DNA of 64,000 nt from Methylobacterium variabile (GCF_001043975.1 NZ_LABY01000178.1:1-64000); one strand, 5' to 3'. Counted from the stretch's first letter, positions 1-9,727 are shown. Notes: generated from the letters alone by a model not told the origin. Made by a program: numbers and translations.

Positions 1-372
1 CTGCGGGGTCTTGCGCTGCGCGGTGAGGGCGGCGGCTCCCTGCGCGAGGAGCCGTGCCAGGGTGCCGGCGTCCACGTAGGCGAGGTGGATCCGCACCAGC
101 GGCGTCCCGCGGCCGGCAGCCTCGGGCGAGAAGGTCCGGGGCTCCGCCGCGACCAGCATCGCCCGCTCGTCCTCCTCGATCGGCACCACCAGCGACACCC
201 CATCCTCCGCCAGCCACGCGAGCCGCCGCCGGCCGAGCCGGAACACCGGCCCGGCCGCCGTGGCGTGCTCCGCGACGCCCGGCAGCTCGCGGGCGGCGCG
301 ACGGGCAACCTCGAACCAGGCCGAGGGTTTCCGCGGCCGGACCGCGCGGCGGGGGCGTGCCTGCCTGCTCAT
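1..372 (-). CDS. MmcQ/YjbR-like DNA-binding protein, C-terminus cut by window edge
   Basis: The first 124 residues are present, starting at the ATG at 372; the 3' end lies beyond base 1. An N-terminal basic stretch precedes AWFEVARRAARELPGV and then FRLGRRRLAWL, the pattern of the MmcQ/YjbR (CyaY-like fold) family, whose members are about 110-140 residues and are annotated as putative DNA-binding proteins of unknown role. The gene is divergent from the reductase at 554. Family call is from the sequence pattern only; exact function is unknown. Confidence 0.7.
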   Translation of the reverse strand, partial: MSRQARPRRAVRPRKPSAWFEVARRAARELPGVAEHATAAGPVFRLGRRRLAWLAEDGVSLVVPIEEDERAMLVAAEPRTFSPEAAGRGTPLVRIHLAYVDAGTLARLLAQGAAALTAQRKTPQ

Positions 373-553
373 CCCGGTGCAACGCCGCCGGGCGCCGGAA
401 GGGGCCCGCGACGGCCTTCGCGGGGCGGGATCCGGGGCAGCGCGCGGATGTTGGCCCCATGAGGCCGCCAGGCCCATCCCGGCCCCACCGGCAGGCCCGT
501 TCTCGGACCCGGCCGGCGGGTCCGTTCCGAAACGGAGCGAGACGTAGAAGACG

Positions 554-1606
554 ATGGCAGAATCCCGAACCGCCCTGGTCGCCGGCGCCAACGGCATCAT
601 CGGCAAGGCGCTGATGGAAACCCTCGGCGCGGCGCCCGGCTGGCGCGCCCGCGCCCTGTCCCGCCGCCCGCACGGCTCGACCGGGGCGATCGCGGCCGAC
701 CTCACCGACGCGGACGCCGCCCGCGCCGCCCTCGCGCCGGCGCGGGACACCACGCACCTGTTCTACGCGGCGCTGGCGCCGCAGCCGAGCCTCGCCGAGG
801 AGGCGAGGGTGAACGGCGCGATGCTGCGCAACCTCCTCGACGGGCTCGAGGCCGCCGGGGCGCCGCTCGAGCGGGTGGTGCTCTACCAGGGCGCGAAGGT
901 CTACGGCGTCCATCTCGGGCCGGTGCCGTCGCCGTTCTACGAGGACGACAACCCGCGCCATATCGGACCGAACTTCTACTTCACCCAGGAGGACGAGCTC
1001 AGGGCCCGGGCGGCCCGGGGCGGCCCGGCCTTCTCGATCCTGCGGCCGGACGTGGTGGTGGGGGATGCCGCGGGCAACGCCATGAACATCGCCATGGTGA
1101 TCGGCGCCTACGCGTCCTTGTGCCGGGCGGAGGGCGCGGCCTTCCGCTTCCCCGGCCCGGCCCACGTCTATGACGGGGTGTTCGCCCAGGTGACGGATGC
1201 GAGGGCGCTGGCCCGGGCGAGCCTCTGGGCCGCCACGGCCGAGGCCGCGCGGGGCGAGGCCTTCAACTACGTGCACGAGCCGTTCCGCTGGCGCCGCATC
1301 TGGGAGAAGCTCGCCGCCACCCTCGACCTGCCGCTCGGGCCGCCGGTGCCGCTGCGCCTCGCCGCCCACATGGCCGACAAGCAACCGGTGTGGGCGCGGC
1401 TGGTGGCCGCGCAGGGCCTGAGCGACGCGCCCTACGAACGGGCGGTCGGCTGGGCCTTCGGTGACTTCGTGTTCCACAGCGACTTCGACCTCGTCTCCGA
1501 CATGGGCAAGATCCGGCGCGCGGGGTTCACCGAGAGCGTCGACAGTCTCGAGGCGCTGGTCGGCGCCATCCGGCGCCTGCAGGAGGCGAAGGTCCTGCCA
1601 CGGTGA
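554..1606 (+). CDS. SDR-family NAD(P)-dependent reductase, PRISE-like
   Basis: A 350-residue atypical extended short-chain dehydrogenase. The Rossmann motif GANGIIG is at residues 11-17. The PRISE (progesterone 5-beta-reductase/iridoid synthase) pattern is visible: a Lys in YQGAKVYG (K115) and a Tyr in PNFYFTQED (Y142), the pair that replaces the classical YxxxK. Family members reduce activated C=C bonds of enones with NADPH; the substrate here cannot be read from sequence. It is a single gene, cytosolic by lack of a signal peptide. A 237-bp gap with no recognisable feature follows before the ZntB-like gene. It could be annotated simply as NAD-dependent epimerase/dehydratase. Confidence 0.75.
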   Translation: MAESRTALVAGANGIIGKALMETLGAAPGWRARALSRRPHGSTGAIAADLTDADAARAALAPARDTTHLFYAALAPQPSLAEEARVNGAMLRNLLDGLEAAGAPLERVVLYQGAKVYGVHLGPVPSPFYEDDNPRHIGPNFYFTQEDELRARAARGGPAFSILRPDVVVGDAAGNAMNIAMVIGAYASLCRAEGAAFRFPGPAHVYDGVFAQVTDARALARASLWAATAEAARGEAFNYVHEPFRWRRIWEKLAATLDLPLGPPVPLRLAAHMADKQPVWARLVAAQGLSDAPYERAVGWAFGDFVFHSDFDLVSDMGKIRRAGFTESVDSLEALVGAIRRLQEAKVLPR

Positions 1607-1843
1607 GCCTGGCCGCCCGGCGCCCCCGGCGACGGGACGGCGCGGGCCTCCTCTCCATGCCGGCAGCGGTGACGCGCGCCCGCGACAGAGAGGATCCGGC
1701 GGATGTCCGTGCCGGTAAGCGCCCTTGCGAACACCCGGGCCTGTCATCGAACCGTCGCGCCCGGCCCCTAGCCACGGCCGCCGGGTGCGGCGGCGTCCCC
1801 GGTCGTCCCCATCGAGACTGGCGGGGATGCGCAAGGACGCCCG

Positions 1844-2872
1844 ATGGCCCACCTCCTCAGCGACGAGCCCGCGCTGCCCGGCCTGATCTGGGCGATGCGG
1901 TTCGATGCGGACGGGCGCGGCCGCATGGTCGAGCCCGGCGAGGAGATCCCGACGCTCGGCCGCTTCGGCGAGGGCTTCGTCTGGCTGCACGTCAACCTCA
2001 ACGACGCCCGGGTGGCGGGCCTCGCGGCGGAGGGGCGCCTCGGACCGCCGGAACTGGCGTCGGCGGCCTTCGCCAGCGATCCGCACCAGCGGGTCACGGT
2101 CGAGGACGGCCAGGTCGGCGGCGTCATCGCCGACCTCGCCCGCGACGCGGACGCGCCGGACGCCTCGGCCCGCCTGCCGGACGCGGCCGGGCGGCTGCAC
2201 TTCGTGCTCGGGCCGAACTACCTCGTCAGCGGGCGCCGTCATCCGATCATCGGGCCCGACGCGGTGCGCGAGGCGGTCGCCGAGGGGAGGGCGCTCGCCG
2301 GCCCGGTGGCCCTGCTCGAGACGCTGATCGGCCGGGTCGCGGCGGCGATCGGGGCGCGGGGCACCATCCTGTCGGAACGCCTCGACGGGATCGAGGACCA
2401 CATCCTCGACGAGCGCATCCGCGACGAGACCCGCCAGCTCGGGCCGATCCGCCGCGACGCCGTGCGGCTGCACCGGCAGCTCAACGGCCTGCGGGCGGTG
2501 TTCCACCGCCTGGAGGAGGACGGCGAGGCGCTGCCGGAGGCGACCCTGGAGGCGGCCTCGCGCATCGCCCAGCGCCTCGACGCCCTCGACCGCGACATGG
2601 TGGTGCTGGCCGACCGCAGCCGGCTCCTGCAGGAGGAGCTGTCGGCGCTGCTCGCGCGCCAGTCGAACCGGCAGCTCCAGACCCTGTCGGTCCTGACCGC
2701 CCTGTTCCTGCCGCCGACCCTGGTCACCGGCCTGTTCGGCATGAACACCAAGGGGCTGCCGCTCGCCGAGTACGACGAGGGCTCGACGATCGCGATCCTG
2801 ATCGCGGTCCTGTCCGCCGCCGCGGCTTTCCTGCTGATCCGCCGCCTCGGCCTCGGCGGGCAGAAGAGCTGA
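1844..2872 (+). CDS. zntB: CorA-superfamily zinc transporter, ZntB-like
   Basis: A 342-residue CorA/ZntB metal channel. A long cytoplasmic N-terminal domain with helical coiled segments (about residues 150-270) leads into two C-terminal membrane helices. The signature GMN is at 299-301, at the end of the first helix, followed by a short periplasmic loop. The ERLDGIEDHILDERIRDET region matches ZntB-type rather than classical magnesium CorA. ZntB moves Zn2+ (proton-driven import in the best-studied homologue), but metal choice is inferred from family only. The reading frame ends 13 bp before the convergent EamA transporter. Confidence 0.8.
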   Translation: MAHLLSDEPALPGLIWAMRFDADGRGRMVEPGEEIPTLGRFGEGFVWLHVNLNDARVAGLAAEGRLGPPELASAAFASDPHQRVTVEDGQVGGVIADLARDADAPDASARLPDAAGRLHFVLGPNYLVSGRRHPIIGPDAVREAVAEGRALAGPVALLETLIGRVAAAIGARGTILSERLDGIEDHILDERIRDETRQLGPIRRDAVRLHRQLNGLRAVFHRLEEDGEALPEATLEAASRIAQRLDALDRDMVVLADRSRLLQEELSALLARQSNRQLQTLSVLTALFLPPTLVTGLFGMNTKGLPLAEYDEGSTIAILIAVLSAAAAFLLIRRLGLGGQKS

Positions 2873-2884
2873 ACCTCTTGCAGC

Positions 2885-3787
2885 TCACGCCGCCCGGCGG
2901 CGTCCCGGCACCTCCGACACCGCGATCCCGCCGAGCACCAGGCCGAGCGCCAGCGCCTCGGTGGCGCCGAAGGGCTCGCCCACCAGGGCGACGGCCAGGA
3001 TCGCTCCGAAGGCCGGCACCAGGTTGGCGAACAGCCCGGCGCGGTTCGGCCCGATCACCTCGACCCCGCGCATGAAGGCGAGCTGCGCCGCCAGCGACGG
3101 CCCCAGCGCCGTGAAGGCGATCAGCCCCCAGCCCGCGGGGCCGGGCCAGAGGACGTGGCCGCTCGCCCACTCGCCGAGGAGCAGCGGCACCGAGGTGGCC
3201 CAGGCCGCCACCGCCATGGCGGCGAAGAACACCAGCCCCGGCACCGCCGGCCGCAGCGGCAGCGCGACGGTGTAGCCGGCGTAGAACAGGCAGGCGAGGG
3301 CCACGAACAGGTCGCCGCGGTTGAAGGTGAGGGCGCTGAGCCGCGCGAGATCGCCGTGGCTCGCGGCGAGCGCCACGCCGGCCAGGGTGACGGCGGCCCC
3401 GAGGAGCTGCACCGGCCGCACCGCGATGCCGCGGGCGAGGTAGTTCAGCAGCATCACCAGGACCGGGATCGCACCCTGGAACAGCACCAGGTTGACGGTG
3501 CTCGTATGGGCGCCCGCGACGTAGAACAGCGCATTGAAGGCGGTGTAGCCGAAGCCGCCCATCAGCAGGATCATGAGCCAGCGGGCGCGCAGGACGCGCC
3601 AGTGCCGGAGCGTCTCCCGCCCGGCGACGAGGGCGATCGCGGTCAGCGCGATCGACCAGCGCAGGCAGGTCAGCGCCTGGGGCGAGACCAGCCCGACCGC
3701 GGCCTTGCTCACCACCGCGTTGGCGGCCCAGAGCAGGGCCGCGAGGCTGAGGAGCGCGTAGGCGGCGGCCGGCGAGGATCCCCTCAC
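2885..3787 (-). CDS. EamA-family (DMT superfamily) transporter
   Basis: A 300-residue inner-membrane protein with about ten hydrophobic helices in two repeated EamA halves (roughly residues 8-140 and 155-290), typical of RhaT/YdcZ-type drug/metabolite transporters. The substrate is unknown. Its ATG overlaps the stop of the upstream esterase gene by 4 bp (ATGA), so the two are probably translated as a coupled pair; it may export or import something related to the esterase, but this is inference. Confidence 0.8.
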   Translation of the reverse strand: MRGSSPAAAYALLSLAALLWAANAVVSKAAVGLVSPQALTCLRWSIALTAIALVAGRETLRHWRVLRARWLMILLMGGFGYTAFNALFYVAGAHTSTVNLVLFQGAIPVLVMLLNYLARGIAVRPVQLLGAAVTLAGVALAASHGDLARLSALTFNRGDLFVALACLFYAGYTVALPLRPAVPGLVFFAAMAVAAWATSVPLLLGEWASGHVLWPGPAGWGLIAFTALGPSLAAQLAFMRGVEVIGPNRAGLFANLVPAFGAILAVALVGEPFGATEALALGLVLGGIAVSEVPGRRRAA

Positions 3788-4734
3788 GCGAGCGCCATCA
3801 GGAACCGCTCGATCAGCTCCAGGGCGCGCTGGGTCATGGCCAGCGGATAGCGGATGAAGACGTGGCAGCCCCCGGTATAGACCGAGGTGTAGCCGCCGTT
3901 GTTGGCCGCCGCCCAGCGCATCGACATGAACAGCGTGTCGTCGAGGAGGGGGTCGCGGGTGCCGACCGAGAACAGGGCCGGGGGCAGGCCGGCGAGGTCG
4001 GCGTAGAGGGGCGAGACCTCGGGCGAGCGGCGCGCCACGCCCTCGGGCACGAACCCGTCGGCGAAGCGGCGGATGTCGGTGGAGTTGAGGACCAGGCGCT
4101 CGTCGCCCCAGTTGCGGGCGCTCGCCGTGACGCCGAGGTCGTAGAGGCCGGAGAAGAGGTTGGCGCCGCGGAAGGCCTTGGGCAGCCGGTGGCGGTCGCG
4201 CAGGCGCAGGAGCGTCATCACGCTCAGATGCGCGCCGACCGATTCGCCGCCGATGGTCAGGGCCTCGATCCCGAACAGCTTGCGGCCCTCATGGTAGAGC
4301 CAGAGCGCCGCCGCCTCGCAATCGTCGATCGGTGCCGGGTAGGGGTGCTCGGGCGCCAGCCGGTATTCCACCGAGACGCAGACGAAGCCGCAGCGCTCGG
4401 CGATGCGCTCGAGCCAGGGATCCTGCTCGTCGGCCCCGCCCCAGACCCAGCCGCCGGAATGGATGTGCAGGTAGGCGCCCCGGGGCTTGCGCTGCGGCCG
4501 GATCACCCGCAGGGCGAGGGGCCCGCCGGGCCCCGGGATGGTCATGGTCTCGGCCCGGGCGCTGCGCGGCATCGCCGGGTAGGCGGTGCTGCCGCGGCGG
4601 CGGCGCTCGCGCACCTCCGCGACCGGCATGGACCACGGGTCCGGCGCCCGGGCCTGGGCGGCGATGATCTCCTGGTTCAGCCGCTCGGCGTCGGGGTCGG
4701 CCTTCGCCGGGTCGAAGAGCGCGTGGTCGATCAT
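3784..4734 (-). CDS. alpha/beta hydrolase of the hormone-sensitive-lipase type
   Basis: A 316-residue esterase. The oxyanion-hole motif is HSGGW (92-96), a variant of HGGG. The nucleophile elbow is GESVG with Ser165, and the triad is completed by Asp261 (GTRDPLLDD) and His291 (GGCHVF). There is no signal peptide. The ATG at 4734 is preferred over an upstream in-frame ATG at 4842, because the conserved region begins just after MIDHALFDP and the upstream extension is low-complexity Arg/Pro. It is coupled to the EamA transporter by a 4-bp overlap. The substrate is unknown. Confidence 0.8.
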   Translation of the reverse strand: MIDHALFDPAKADPDAERLNQEIIAAQARAPDPWSMPVAEVRERRRRGSTAYPAMPRSARAETMTIPGPGGPLALRVIRPQRKPRGAYLHIHSGGWVWGGADEQDPWLERIAERCGFVCVSVEYRLAPEHPYPAPIDDCEAAALWLYHEGRKLFGIEALTIGGESVGAHLSVMTLLRLRDRHRLPKAFRGANLFSGLYDLGVTASARNWGDERLVLNSTDIRRFADGFVPEGVARRSPEVSPLYADLAGLPPALFSVGTRDPLLDDTLFMSMRWAAANNGGYTSVYTGGCHVFIRYPLAMTQRALELIERFLMALA

Positions 4735-5051
4735 GCTCGGTGTATCAATCTCGCGGCGCTGCGCCGCCGGCGGAGCGGCGGAGCGTCTCGGGGTTGCGGG
4801 GCGGGCCGCCCTCCGGCCCGGCGGTCCAGGCCGGACGTCCAAGGGAGCATTTCGGGATGCATCTTGGGATAATCCGCGAAGGTTGCCATCTCAGGTCCGG
4901 ATTGCCAAACGGTGCAATGCGCCGGACCGCCCCGGGTTTCGCCCGCATGTGGCAATCCCGCAACGTTCAGGGCTGCGTGCCGCGACCTCACGGGGTCGCG
5001 GTCCACAACCTTCGGACGCGAGAGAGCGCAACGTCAGGGTCGCGAGGAAGC
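4735..5051. other. divergent intergenic region with GC-rich inverted repeats
   Basis: These 317 bp between the esterase and DUF6460 starts hold no gene I can support. A hairpin at 4980-5001 (arms CCGCGACC/GGTCGCGG, 6-nt loop) sits about 50 bp before the DUF6460 start and could fold in its leader. Several weaker GC repeats lie at 4750-4830. Promoters for both directions are presumably here, but no clear -35/-10 pair stands out. Confidence 0.4.
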
Positions 5052-5441
5052 ATGAGCGAGCAGAGATTCCACCGTCCCTTCGGCGGGCCCGGCCCGGGCG
5101 GGCAGGCCCCCTATGGGCAAGATCACTACGGGCAGGGTCCCGGCGGGCAGGGGCCCGGCGGGTACGGGCCGCGCCGGGAATCCGGGCTGCACCGCTTCCT
5201 CGGCGGCTCGCCGGCGGCGGTGCTGGTCCGGCTCGTCGTCCTGTCGCTCCTCGTCGGGGCCGGCATGGCGATGATCGGGGTCACGCCCGCGGCCCTGTTC
5301 GCCCACGCCTACGACACCGTGCGCTCGCTGATCGAGCTCGGCTTCGACACCTTCCACGATGCCGGCCGCTGGTTCGTCGCGGGCGCCGTGGTGGTGGTGC
5401 CGCTCTGGCTCCTGTCGCGCGTGCTCGCCCGGGGCCGCTGA
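5052..5441 (+). CDS. DUF6460 small membrane protein
   Basis: A 129-residue protein. The first 45 residues are Gly/Pro/Gln/Tyr-rich with a short repeat of the type YGQGPGGQ. They are followed by LHRFLGGSPAAVLVRLVVLS, a characteristic DUF6460 start, with one membrane helix at about 54-77 and a second at about 105-124. DUF6460 proteins are small rhizobial/methylobacterial membrane proteins without known function. The ATG at 5052 follows GAGGAAGC, a plausible ribosome binding site. The MATE gene begins 44 bp downstream. Confidence 0.7.
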   Translation: MSEQRFHRPFGGPGPGGQAPYGQDHYGQGPGGQGPGGYGPRRESGLHRFLGGSPAAVLVRLVVLSLLVGAGMAMIGVTPAALFAHAYDTVRSLIELGFDTFHDAGRWFVAGAVVVVPLWLLSRVLARGR

Positions 5442-5485
5442 CGCCGGAGCTGCTTCAAGCCCGAGATCGCCCCGAGAATCGCCCG

Positions 5486-6841
5486 ATGACGCCCGCCGCG
5501 CGCCCGCAGGTCACGCACCGCCGCATCCTGGCCCTCGCCGGGCCGATGACGCTCGCCAACGTCACGACGCCGCTCCTCGGCCTCGTCGGGACGGCGGCGG
5601 TCGGGCGGCTCGGCGACGCGGCGCTCCTCGGGGCGTTGGCCCTGGGGGCGGTGATCTTCGACTACCTGTTCTGGACCTTCGGCGCCCTGCGCATGGCCAC
5701 CGCTGGCCTGACCGCGCAGGCGGCCGGGGCCGGGGACCGGGCCGAGATCGACCGCACCCTCGCCCGGGCGCTGGCGGTCGCCGTCGCGGTCGGGCTCGCG
5801 ATGGTGGCGCTTCAGGTCCCCCTCGCCGCGGCGGCCTTCCGGCTGTTTGGCGCGAGCCCGGAGGTGACGACGGCCCTGGCGGCGTATTTCGGGGTGCGGA
5901 TCTGGGGTGCGCCGTTCACGCTCGCGAACTACGCCGTCCTGGGCTCGACCCTCGGGCGCGGCCGCACCGACCTCGGGCTCGGCCTGCAGGTGGCGATCAA
6001 CGTCGTCAACGTGGTCCTGACCCTCCTCTTCGTCCTCGGGCTCGGCTACGGCGTCGCCGGTGCGGCGCTCGCCACGGTGCTGGCGGAGAGTGCGGGCACC
6101 GGGCTCGGCCTCCTGGTGCTGCGCCGCCTCGGCGCCCGGCCCTGGCGGGTGCCGTGGGGCGAGGTCGTCGAGGGCGCGGGCCTGCGGCGCATGCTGGCGG
6201 TCAACGGCGACGTGATGGTGCGCACCCTGGCGCTCATCACCGCGCTGGCGCTGTTCTCCGGCCTCGGCGCCCGGGCCGGCGACGTGACGCTGGCGGCCAA
6301 CGCCGTGCTGCAGAACCTCTTCCTCGTCGGCAGCTTCTTCCTCGACGGCTTCGCCACCGCCGCCGAGGTCCTGTGCGGCCAGGCCCTCGGCGCCCGCGAC
6401 GAGGACGCGTTCCGGAGGGCGGTGCGCCTGGCGCTCGGGTGGTGCCTCGGCTTCGCGCTGGCGGTGTCCGGCCTGTTCCTCGGCTTCGGCGGCCCGTTCA
6501 TCGACGCCGTCACCACCACGCCCGAGGTGCGGGCGGCGGCCCGCGACTTCCTGGTCTACGCCGCCCTGACGCCGCTCGCCGCCGCCGCGGCCTTCGCCTT
6601 CGACGGCGTCTATATCGGGGCGACCTGGACCCGGGCGATGCGCAACCTCATGCTGGCCGCCCTCGCGGTGGACGTGATGGTGCTGGCCGCGACCCGAGGG
6701 TCCGGCAATGCCGGGCTGTGGCTCGCGATGCTGGCCTTCCTGGCGGCCCGCGGCCTCGGCCAGGCCCTGCTCTACCCCAGGCTCGTCGCCGGCGCCTTCC
6801 CGCGGCCGCGGGCCACCATGCTGGAGGAGGCGACGCGATGA
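5486..6841 (+). CDS. MATE-family efflux transporter
   Basis: A 451-residue protein with about twelve hydrophobic helices in two homologous halves, beginning HRRILALAGPMTLANVTTPLLGLVGTA after a short N-terminus, the standard MatE N-terminal pattern (DinF-like branch). It is expected to be an inner-membrane Na+ or H+ antiporter exporting small cationic or aromatic compounds; specificity is not readable. The stop overlaps the ATG of the next gene (ATGA at 6838-6841), indicating translational coupling with the GFA protein. Confidence 0.85.
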   Translation: MTPAARPQVTHRRILALAGPMTLANVTTPLLGLVGTAAVGRLGDAALLGALALGAVIFDYLFWTFGALRMATAGLTAQAAGAGDRAEIDRTLARALAVAVAVGLAMVALQVPLAAAAFRLFGASPEVTTALAAYFGVRIWGAPFTLANYAVLGSTLGRGRTDLGLGLQVAINVVNVVLTLLFVLGLGYGVAGAALATVLAESAGTGLGLLVLRRLGARPWRVPWGEVVEGAGLRRMLAVNGDVMVRTLALITALALFSGLGARAGDVTLAANAVLQNLFLVGSFFLDGFATAAEVLCGQALGARDEDAFRRAVRLALGWCLGFALAVSGLFLGFGGPFIDAVTTTPEVRAAARDFLVYAALTPLAAAAAFAFDGVYIGATWTRAMRNLMLAALAVDVMVLAATRGSGNAGLWLAMLAFLAARGLGQALLYPRLVAGAFPRPRATMLEEATR

Positions 6842-7251
6842 TCACGGACGGCCGGATCACCGGGGGATGCCGGTGCGGCGCCCTGCGCTACGAGGCGGGC
6901 GGGGAGCCCTGGAACCAGACCGTCTGCCACTGCGCCGATTGCCGCGGGACCACGGGGGCGCCGATGGTCGGCTGGATCACCGTGCGACGGGCGGCGTGCC
7001 GCTTCACCGCCGGCACGCCGACCTGGTTCCGCTCGAGCCCGCGGGCACAGCGAGCCTTCTGCCCGACCTGCGGCACCCACCTGGCATACGTGGCGGACGA
7101 CCTGCCGGAGGAGATCGACCTCACCACCGCCAGTCTCGACGACCCGGAGCGCTTTCCCCCGCGCGACCACGTCTGGGTCTCCCGCCGCCTGTCCTGGGTC
7201 GCCCTGCCTGCCGGGCTGCCCGCCTACCCGCAGGCGCGGGACGGGTCCTGA
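6838..7251 (+). CDS. GFA (glutathione-dependent formaldehyde-activating enzyme) family protein
   Basis: A 137-residue zinc protein with the Mss4-like/GFA metal ligands in order: CRC (11, 13), CHCADC (30, 32, 35) and CPTC (75, 78). The founding member Gfa accelerates S-hydroxymethylglutathione formation from formaldehyde. Most homologues, including CENP-V-like ones, have no proven activity, so a formaldehyde role in this putative methylotroph is attractive but inferred. It overlaps the MATE gene by 4 bp. Confidence 0.8.
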   Translation: MITDGRITGGCRCGALRYEAGGEPWNQTVCHCADCRGTTGAPMVGWITVRRAACRFTAGTPTWFRSSPRAQRAFCPTCGTHLAYVADDLPEEIDLTTASLDDPERFPPRDHVWVSRRLSWVALPAGLPAYPQARDGS

Positions 7252-7322
7252 CGGCCGCCCCGGCTGGACCCGACCCCGAGCGACCTGACACCCGGGCGAC
7301 CCGCCCCGAGAGACGAGCCCGC

Positions 7323-8153
7323 ATGACGACGGCGGACCTGACCGCGCTTCCCGAGACCGCCTCCGACACCCCCTTCGCGGCGCCCCGTGCGGTCGAGGAC
7401 ATGGCCGCCTGCACCTTCAACCACACCATCGAGCTGCCCGGGCACGGCACCATGACGGGGGCCTGGGACCTGCGGGCGGGTCTCGACGACTACCTCGGCC
7501 ACGTCGCCGTGGCGGGCAAGCGCGTGCTCGATTTCGGCGCCACCAGCGGCTTCGTGGGCTTCGGCATGGAGGCGCGCGGCGCCGAGGTGGTGTCCTACGA
7601 CTTCGCCGGCGACGCGTGCTGGGAGATGGTGCCGTATCCCGACTTCGAGCGCGCCATGATCGCCCCGGAGATCCGCAACCACCTGCGCCGGTTCGAGAAC
7701 GCCTACTGGTTCTCCCACGCCGCCCTCGGCTCGCGGGCGCGGCGGGCGGGCGGCTCGCTCTACGACGTGCCGGAGGCGGTCGGCCCGGTCGACATCGCGT
7801 TTCTCGGCAACGCGCTCGCGCGGCTGCGCGACCCGTTCCGGGCCCTCCACGGCGTCCTGCGGCTGACCCGCGAGACCGTGGTGGTCACCGAGATGCTGCC
7901 GAAATCCCTCCACTTCCTGCGCTACCTGCCGCGCGGCCTCGGCCTGCCGATGTTCCTCCTGCCGCGCGCCGACCAGCGGATTCGCTTCGATTCCTGGTGG
8001 ACCATCGCGCCGACGACGATGCAGGAACTCCTCGCCGTCCTGGGCTTCGGCGAGTCGGTGGTGACCTATCACCGCCAGTTGCTGCTCGGGCAGAGGCGGT
8101 TCTGCTACACCGTCGTGGCCCGCCGCACCGAGCCGACCAACCCGGAGCTGTGA
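7323..8153 (+). CDS. class I SAM-dependent methyltransferase-like protein
   Basis: A 276-residue protein with motif I VLDFGATSGF (68-77) and an acidic residue ending the next strand (VVSYD), the SAM-binding arrangement. The layout around residues 95-150 (CWEMVPYPDFER, NAYWFSHAALG) resembles the DUF1698/CmoB-like branch and O-antigen or rhamnosyl methyltransferases. The GATSG in place of GCGSG is a relaxed glycine motif. The substrate is unknown. It lies 71 bp downstream of the GFA gene in the same direction and converges on pyrD. Confidence 0.65.
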   Translation: MTTADLTALPETASDTPFAAPRAVEDMAACTFNHTIELPGHGTMTGAWDLRAGLDDYLGHVAVAGKRVLDFGATSGFVGFGMEARGAEVVSYDFAGDACWEMVPYPDFERAMIAPEIRNHLRRFENAYWFSHAALGSRARRAGGSLYDVPEAVGPVDIAFLGNALARLRDPFRALHGVLRLTRETVVVTEMLPKSLHFLRYLPRGLGLPMFLLPRADQRIRFDSWWTIAPTTMQELLAVLGFGESVVTYHRQLLLGQRRFCYTVVARRTEPTNPEL

Positions 8154-8196
8154 CACCGCCGCGTCCCGGAGCGAAGGCGCGGCGGCAGGGCGCGCC

Positions 8197-9276
8197 TCAG
8201 GCGGAGCGGGCGAGGTCGGCGGCGTCGCGCCCGACGATCCCCGTGAGGCTCCGGGCGCCCTCCTGCTCGAGCCGGCGCAGGAGGCCGGCCTTGATCTCGC
8301 CGACGAGGCCCGGCCCCGCATAGACGAGGGCGGAGTAGAGCTGGACCAGGCTGGCGCCCGCCCGGATCTTGGTCCAGGCCGCGTCCGCCGAGTCGATCCC
8401 GCCGACGCCGATCAGCGGCAGCTCGGTCCCGACCCGGAGGAAGGCTTCGGCCAGGAGCCGGGTCGCGGGCGAGAACAGCGGCCGCCCGGACAGGCCGCCG
8501 GTCTCGGCCCGGGCGGCCCCGGCGAGGCTCGCCGGCCGCGCCACGGTGGTGTTGGACACGACGAGCGCGTCGATCCCCCGGCGCCGCGCGGTGGCGGTCA
8601 TCGCGTCGAGCCCGTCGAGGCCGATGTCGGGGGCGATCTTGAGCAGCACCGCCGTGCCGGTCCCCGATTCGTCGCGGGCCGCGACCACCCGGGCGAGCAG
8701 GTCGTCGAGGAAGGCCTCGCCCTGGAGGTCGCGCAGGCCGGGGGTGTTGGGCGAGGAGACGTTGACGGTGATGAAGTCCACCAGGCCGGCGAGGCCGCGG
8801 GTGCAGGCGACGTAGTCGGCGAGCCGGTCGGCGGAATCCTTGTTGGCCCCGATGTTGACCCCGACGATCCCCGGCCGGCCGCGCCGTGCCTCCAGGCGCC
8901 CTCGCACCACCGCGAGCCCCTCGCTGTTGAGGCCGAAGCGGTTGATCACCGCCCGGTCCTCGGGCAGCCGGAAGACCCGGGGCCGCGGGTTGCCGGGCTG
9001 CGGCCGCGGCACCACGCCGCCGACCTCGACGAAGCCGAACCCGAGCCCCAGCAGCGCGTCCGGCGCCTCCGCACCCTTGTCGAATCCCGCGGCCAGTCCG
9101 ACCGGATTGGAAAAAGTCCGGGACATAACGGTTACGTGGAGTCGGGGGTCGTCGGCGGGCGGAGGCCGCAGGGGAAGGCGCGCGAGCGCCCCTAAGGTCA
9201 AGCTGTGCGCGGTCTCGGCGTCGAGGGCATGCAGGAGCGGGCGGACGAGCGGGAAAACGGCCGAGAGCACGATCAA
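8197..9276 (-). CDS. pyrD: quinone-dependent dihydroorotate dehydrogenase (class 2)
   Basis: A 359-residue FMN enzyme that oxidises dihydroorotate to orotate, passing electrons to ubiquinone; membrane-associated. Visible class 2 features are the N-terminal helical extension ([21 protein letters not shown]), the FMN-binding [20 protein letters not shown], the catalytic-loop [10 protein letters not shown] with the class 2 Ser base, and [13 protein letters not shown] near the C-terminus. The start overlaps the stop of the upstream DUF952 gene (ATGA). The other pyrimidine genes of the window lie 38-41 kb away. Confidence 0.95.
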   Translation of the reverse strand: MIVLSAVFPLVRPLLHALDAETAHSLTLGALARLPLRPPPADDPRLHVTVMSRTFSNPVGLAAGFDKGAEAPDALLGLGFGFVEVGGVVPRPQPGNPRPRVFRLPEDRAVINRFGLNSEGLAVVRGRLEARRGRPGIVGVNIGANKDSADRLADYVACTRGLAGLVDFITVNVSSPNTPGLRDLQGEAFLDDLLARVVAARDESGTGTAVLLKIAPDIGLDGLDAMTATARRRGIDALVVSNTTVARPASLAGAARAETGGLSGRPLFSPATRLLAEAFLRVGTELPLIGVGGIDSADAAWTKIRAGASLVQLYSALVYAGPGLVGEIKAGLLRRLEQEGARSLTGIVGRDAADLARSA

Positions 9277-9620
9277 CCCCTGGTGAAATCTGGAAAAATA
9301 TGAGTTCCTTCGGGGCCGATCGGCAGCGGCGTGACGCGCCTGACGGCGGTGAGCGGCAGCGGGCCGTAAAGGTGCGGGAACAGGGCGCCGCCCCGGGAGG
9401 GCTCGTAGCGCAGGGCGTCCCCCAGGGCCTCGGCGTCGACCGCGATCAGGAGAAGATCATCCAGTCCCGCGAAGTGCTTGGCCGCCGTTTCGGGCGCCTG
9501 CGCCGCGGTCGAGAAATGGATGAATCCGTCCGCCTGGTCGACGGGCGCACCGTCGAAGCGGCCCGCCGCTTCGGCGTCCCGCCACAGGCTGGCAGGGCAT
9601 ATCTTGTACACGAGCGGCAT
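9273..9620 (-). CDS. DUF952 family protein
   Basis: A 115-residue cytosolic protein beginning [16 protein letters not shown], with DGFIHFSTA and HLYGPL, the hallmarks of DUF952 (a small alpha+beta fold of unknown function, about 110 residues). The start at 9620 is chosen over an upstream ATG at 9767, because the family begins at this point and the longer version would run to the divergent S24 regulator's own start. It is coupled to pyrD by a 4-bp overlap, a linkage common in this order. Confidence 0.8.
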   Translation of the reverse strand: MPLVYKICPASLWRDAEAAGRFDGAPVDQADGFIHFSTAAQAPETAAKHFAGLDDLLLIAVDAEALGDALRYEPSRGGALFPHLYGPLPLTAVRRVTPLPIGPEGTHIFPDFTRG

Positions 9621-9727
9621 GGGCGCGGCGGGCCTCCTCGGCGGGCTGGCGGGGAGCGATACCGGTCCCGGGATGAACCGGCAACGCCGTTGCCTTTCGG
9701 TGAGGCTTGGGTACTTTACATTTGTTA

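Noticed and set aside
1603-3075. A 490-codon plus-strand frame across the ZntB-like gene
   Set aside because: Arg/Pro/Gly-only composition; the ZntB-like frame in the same place has clear family motifs.
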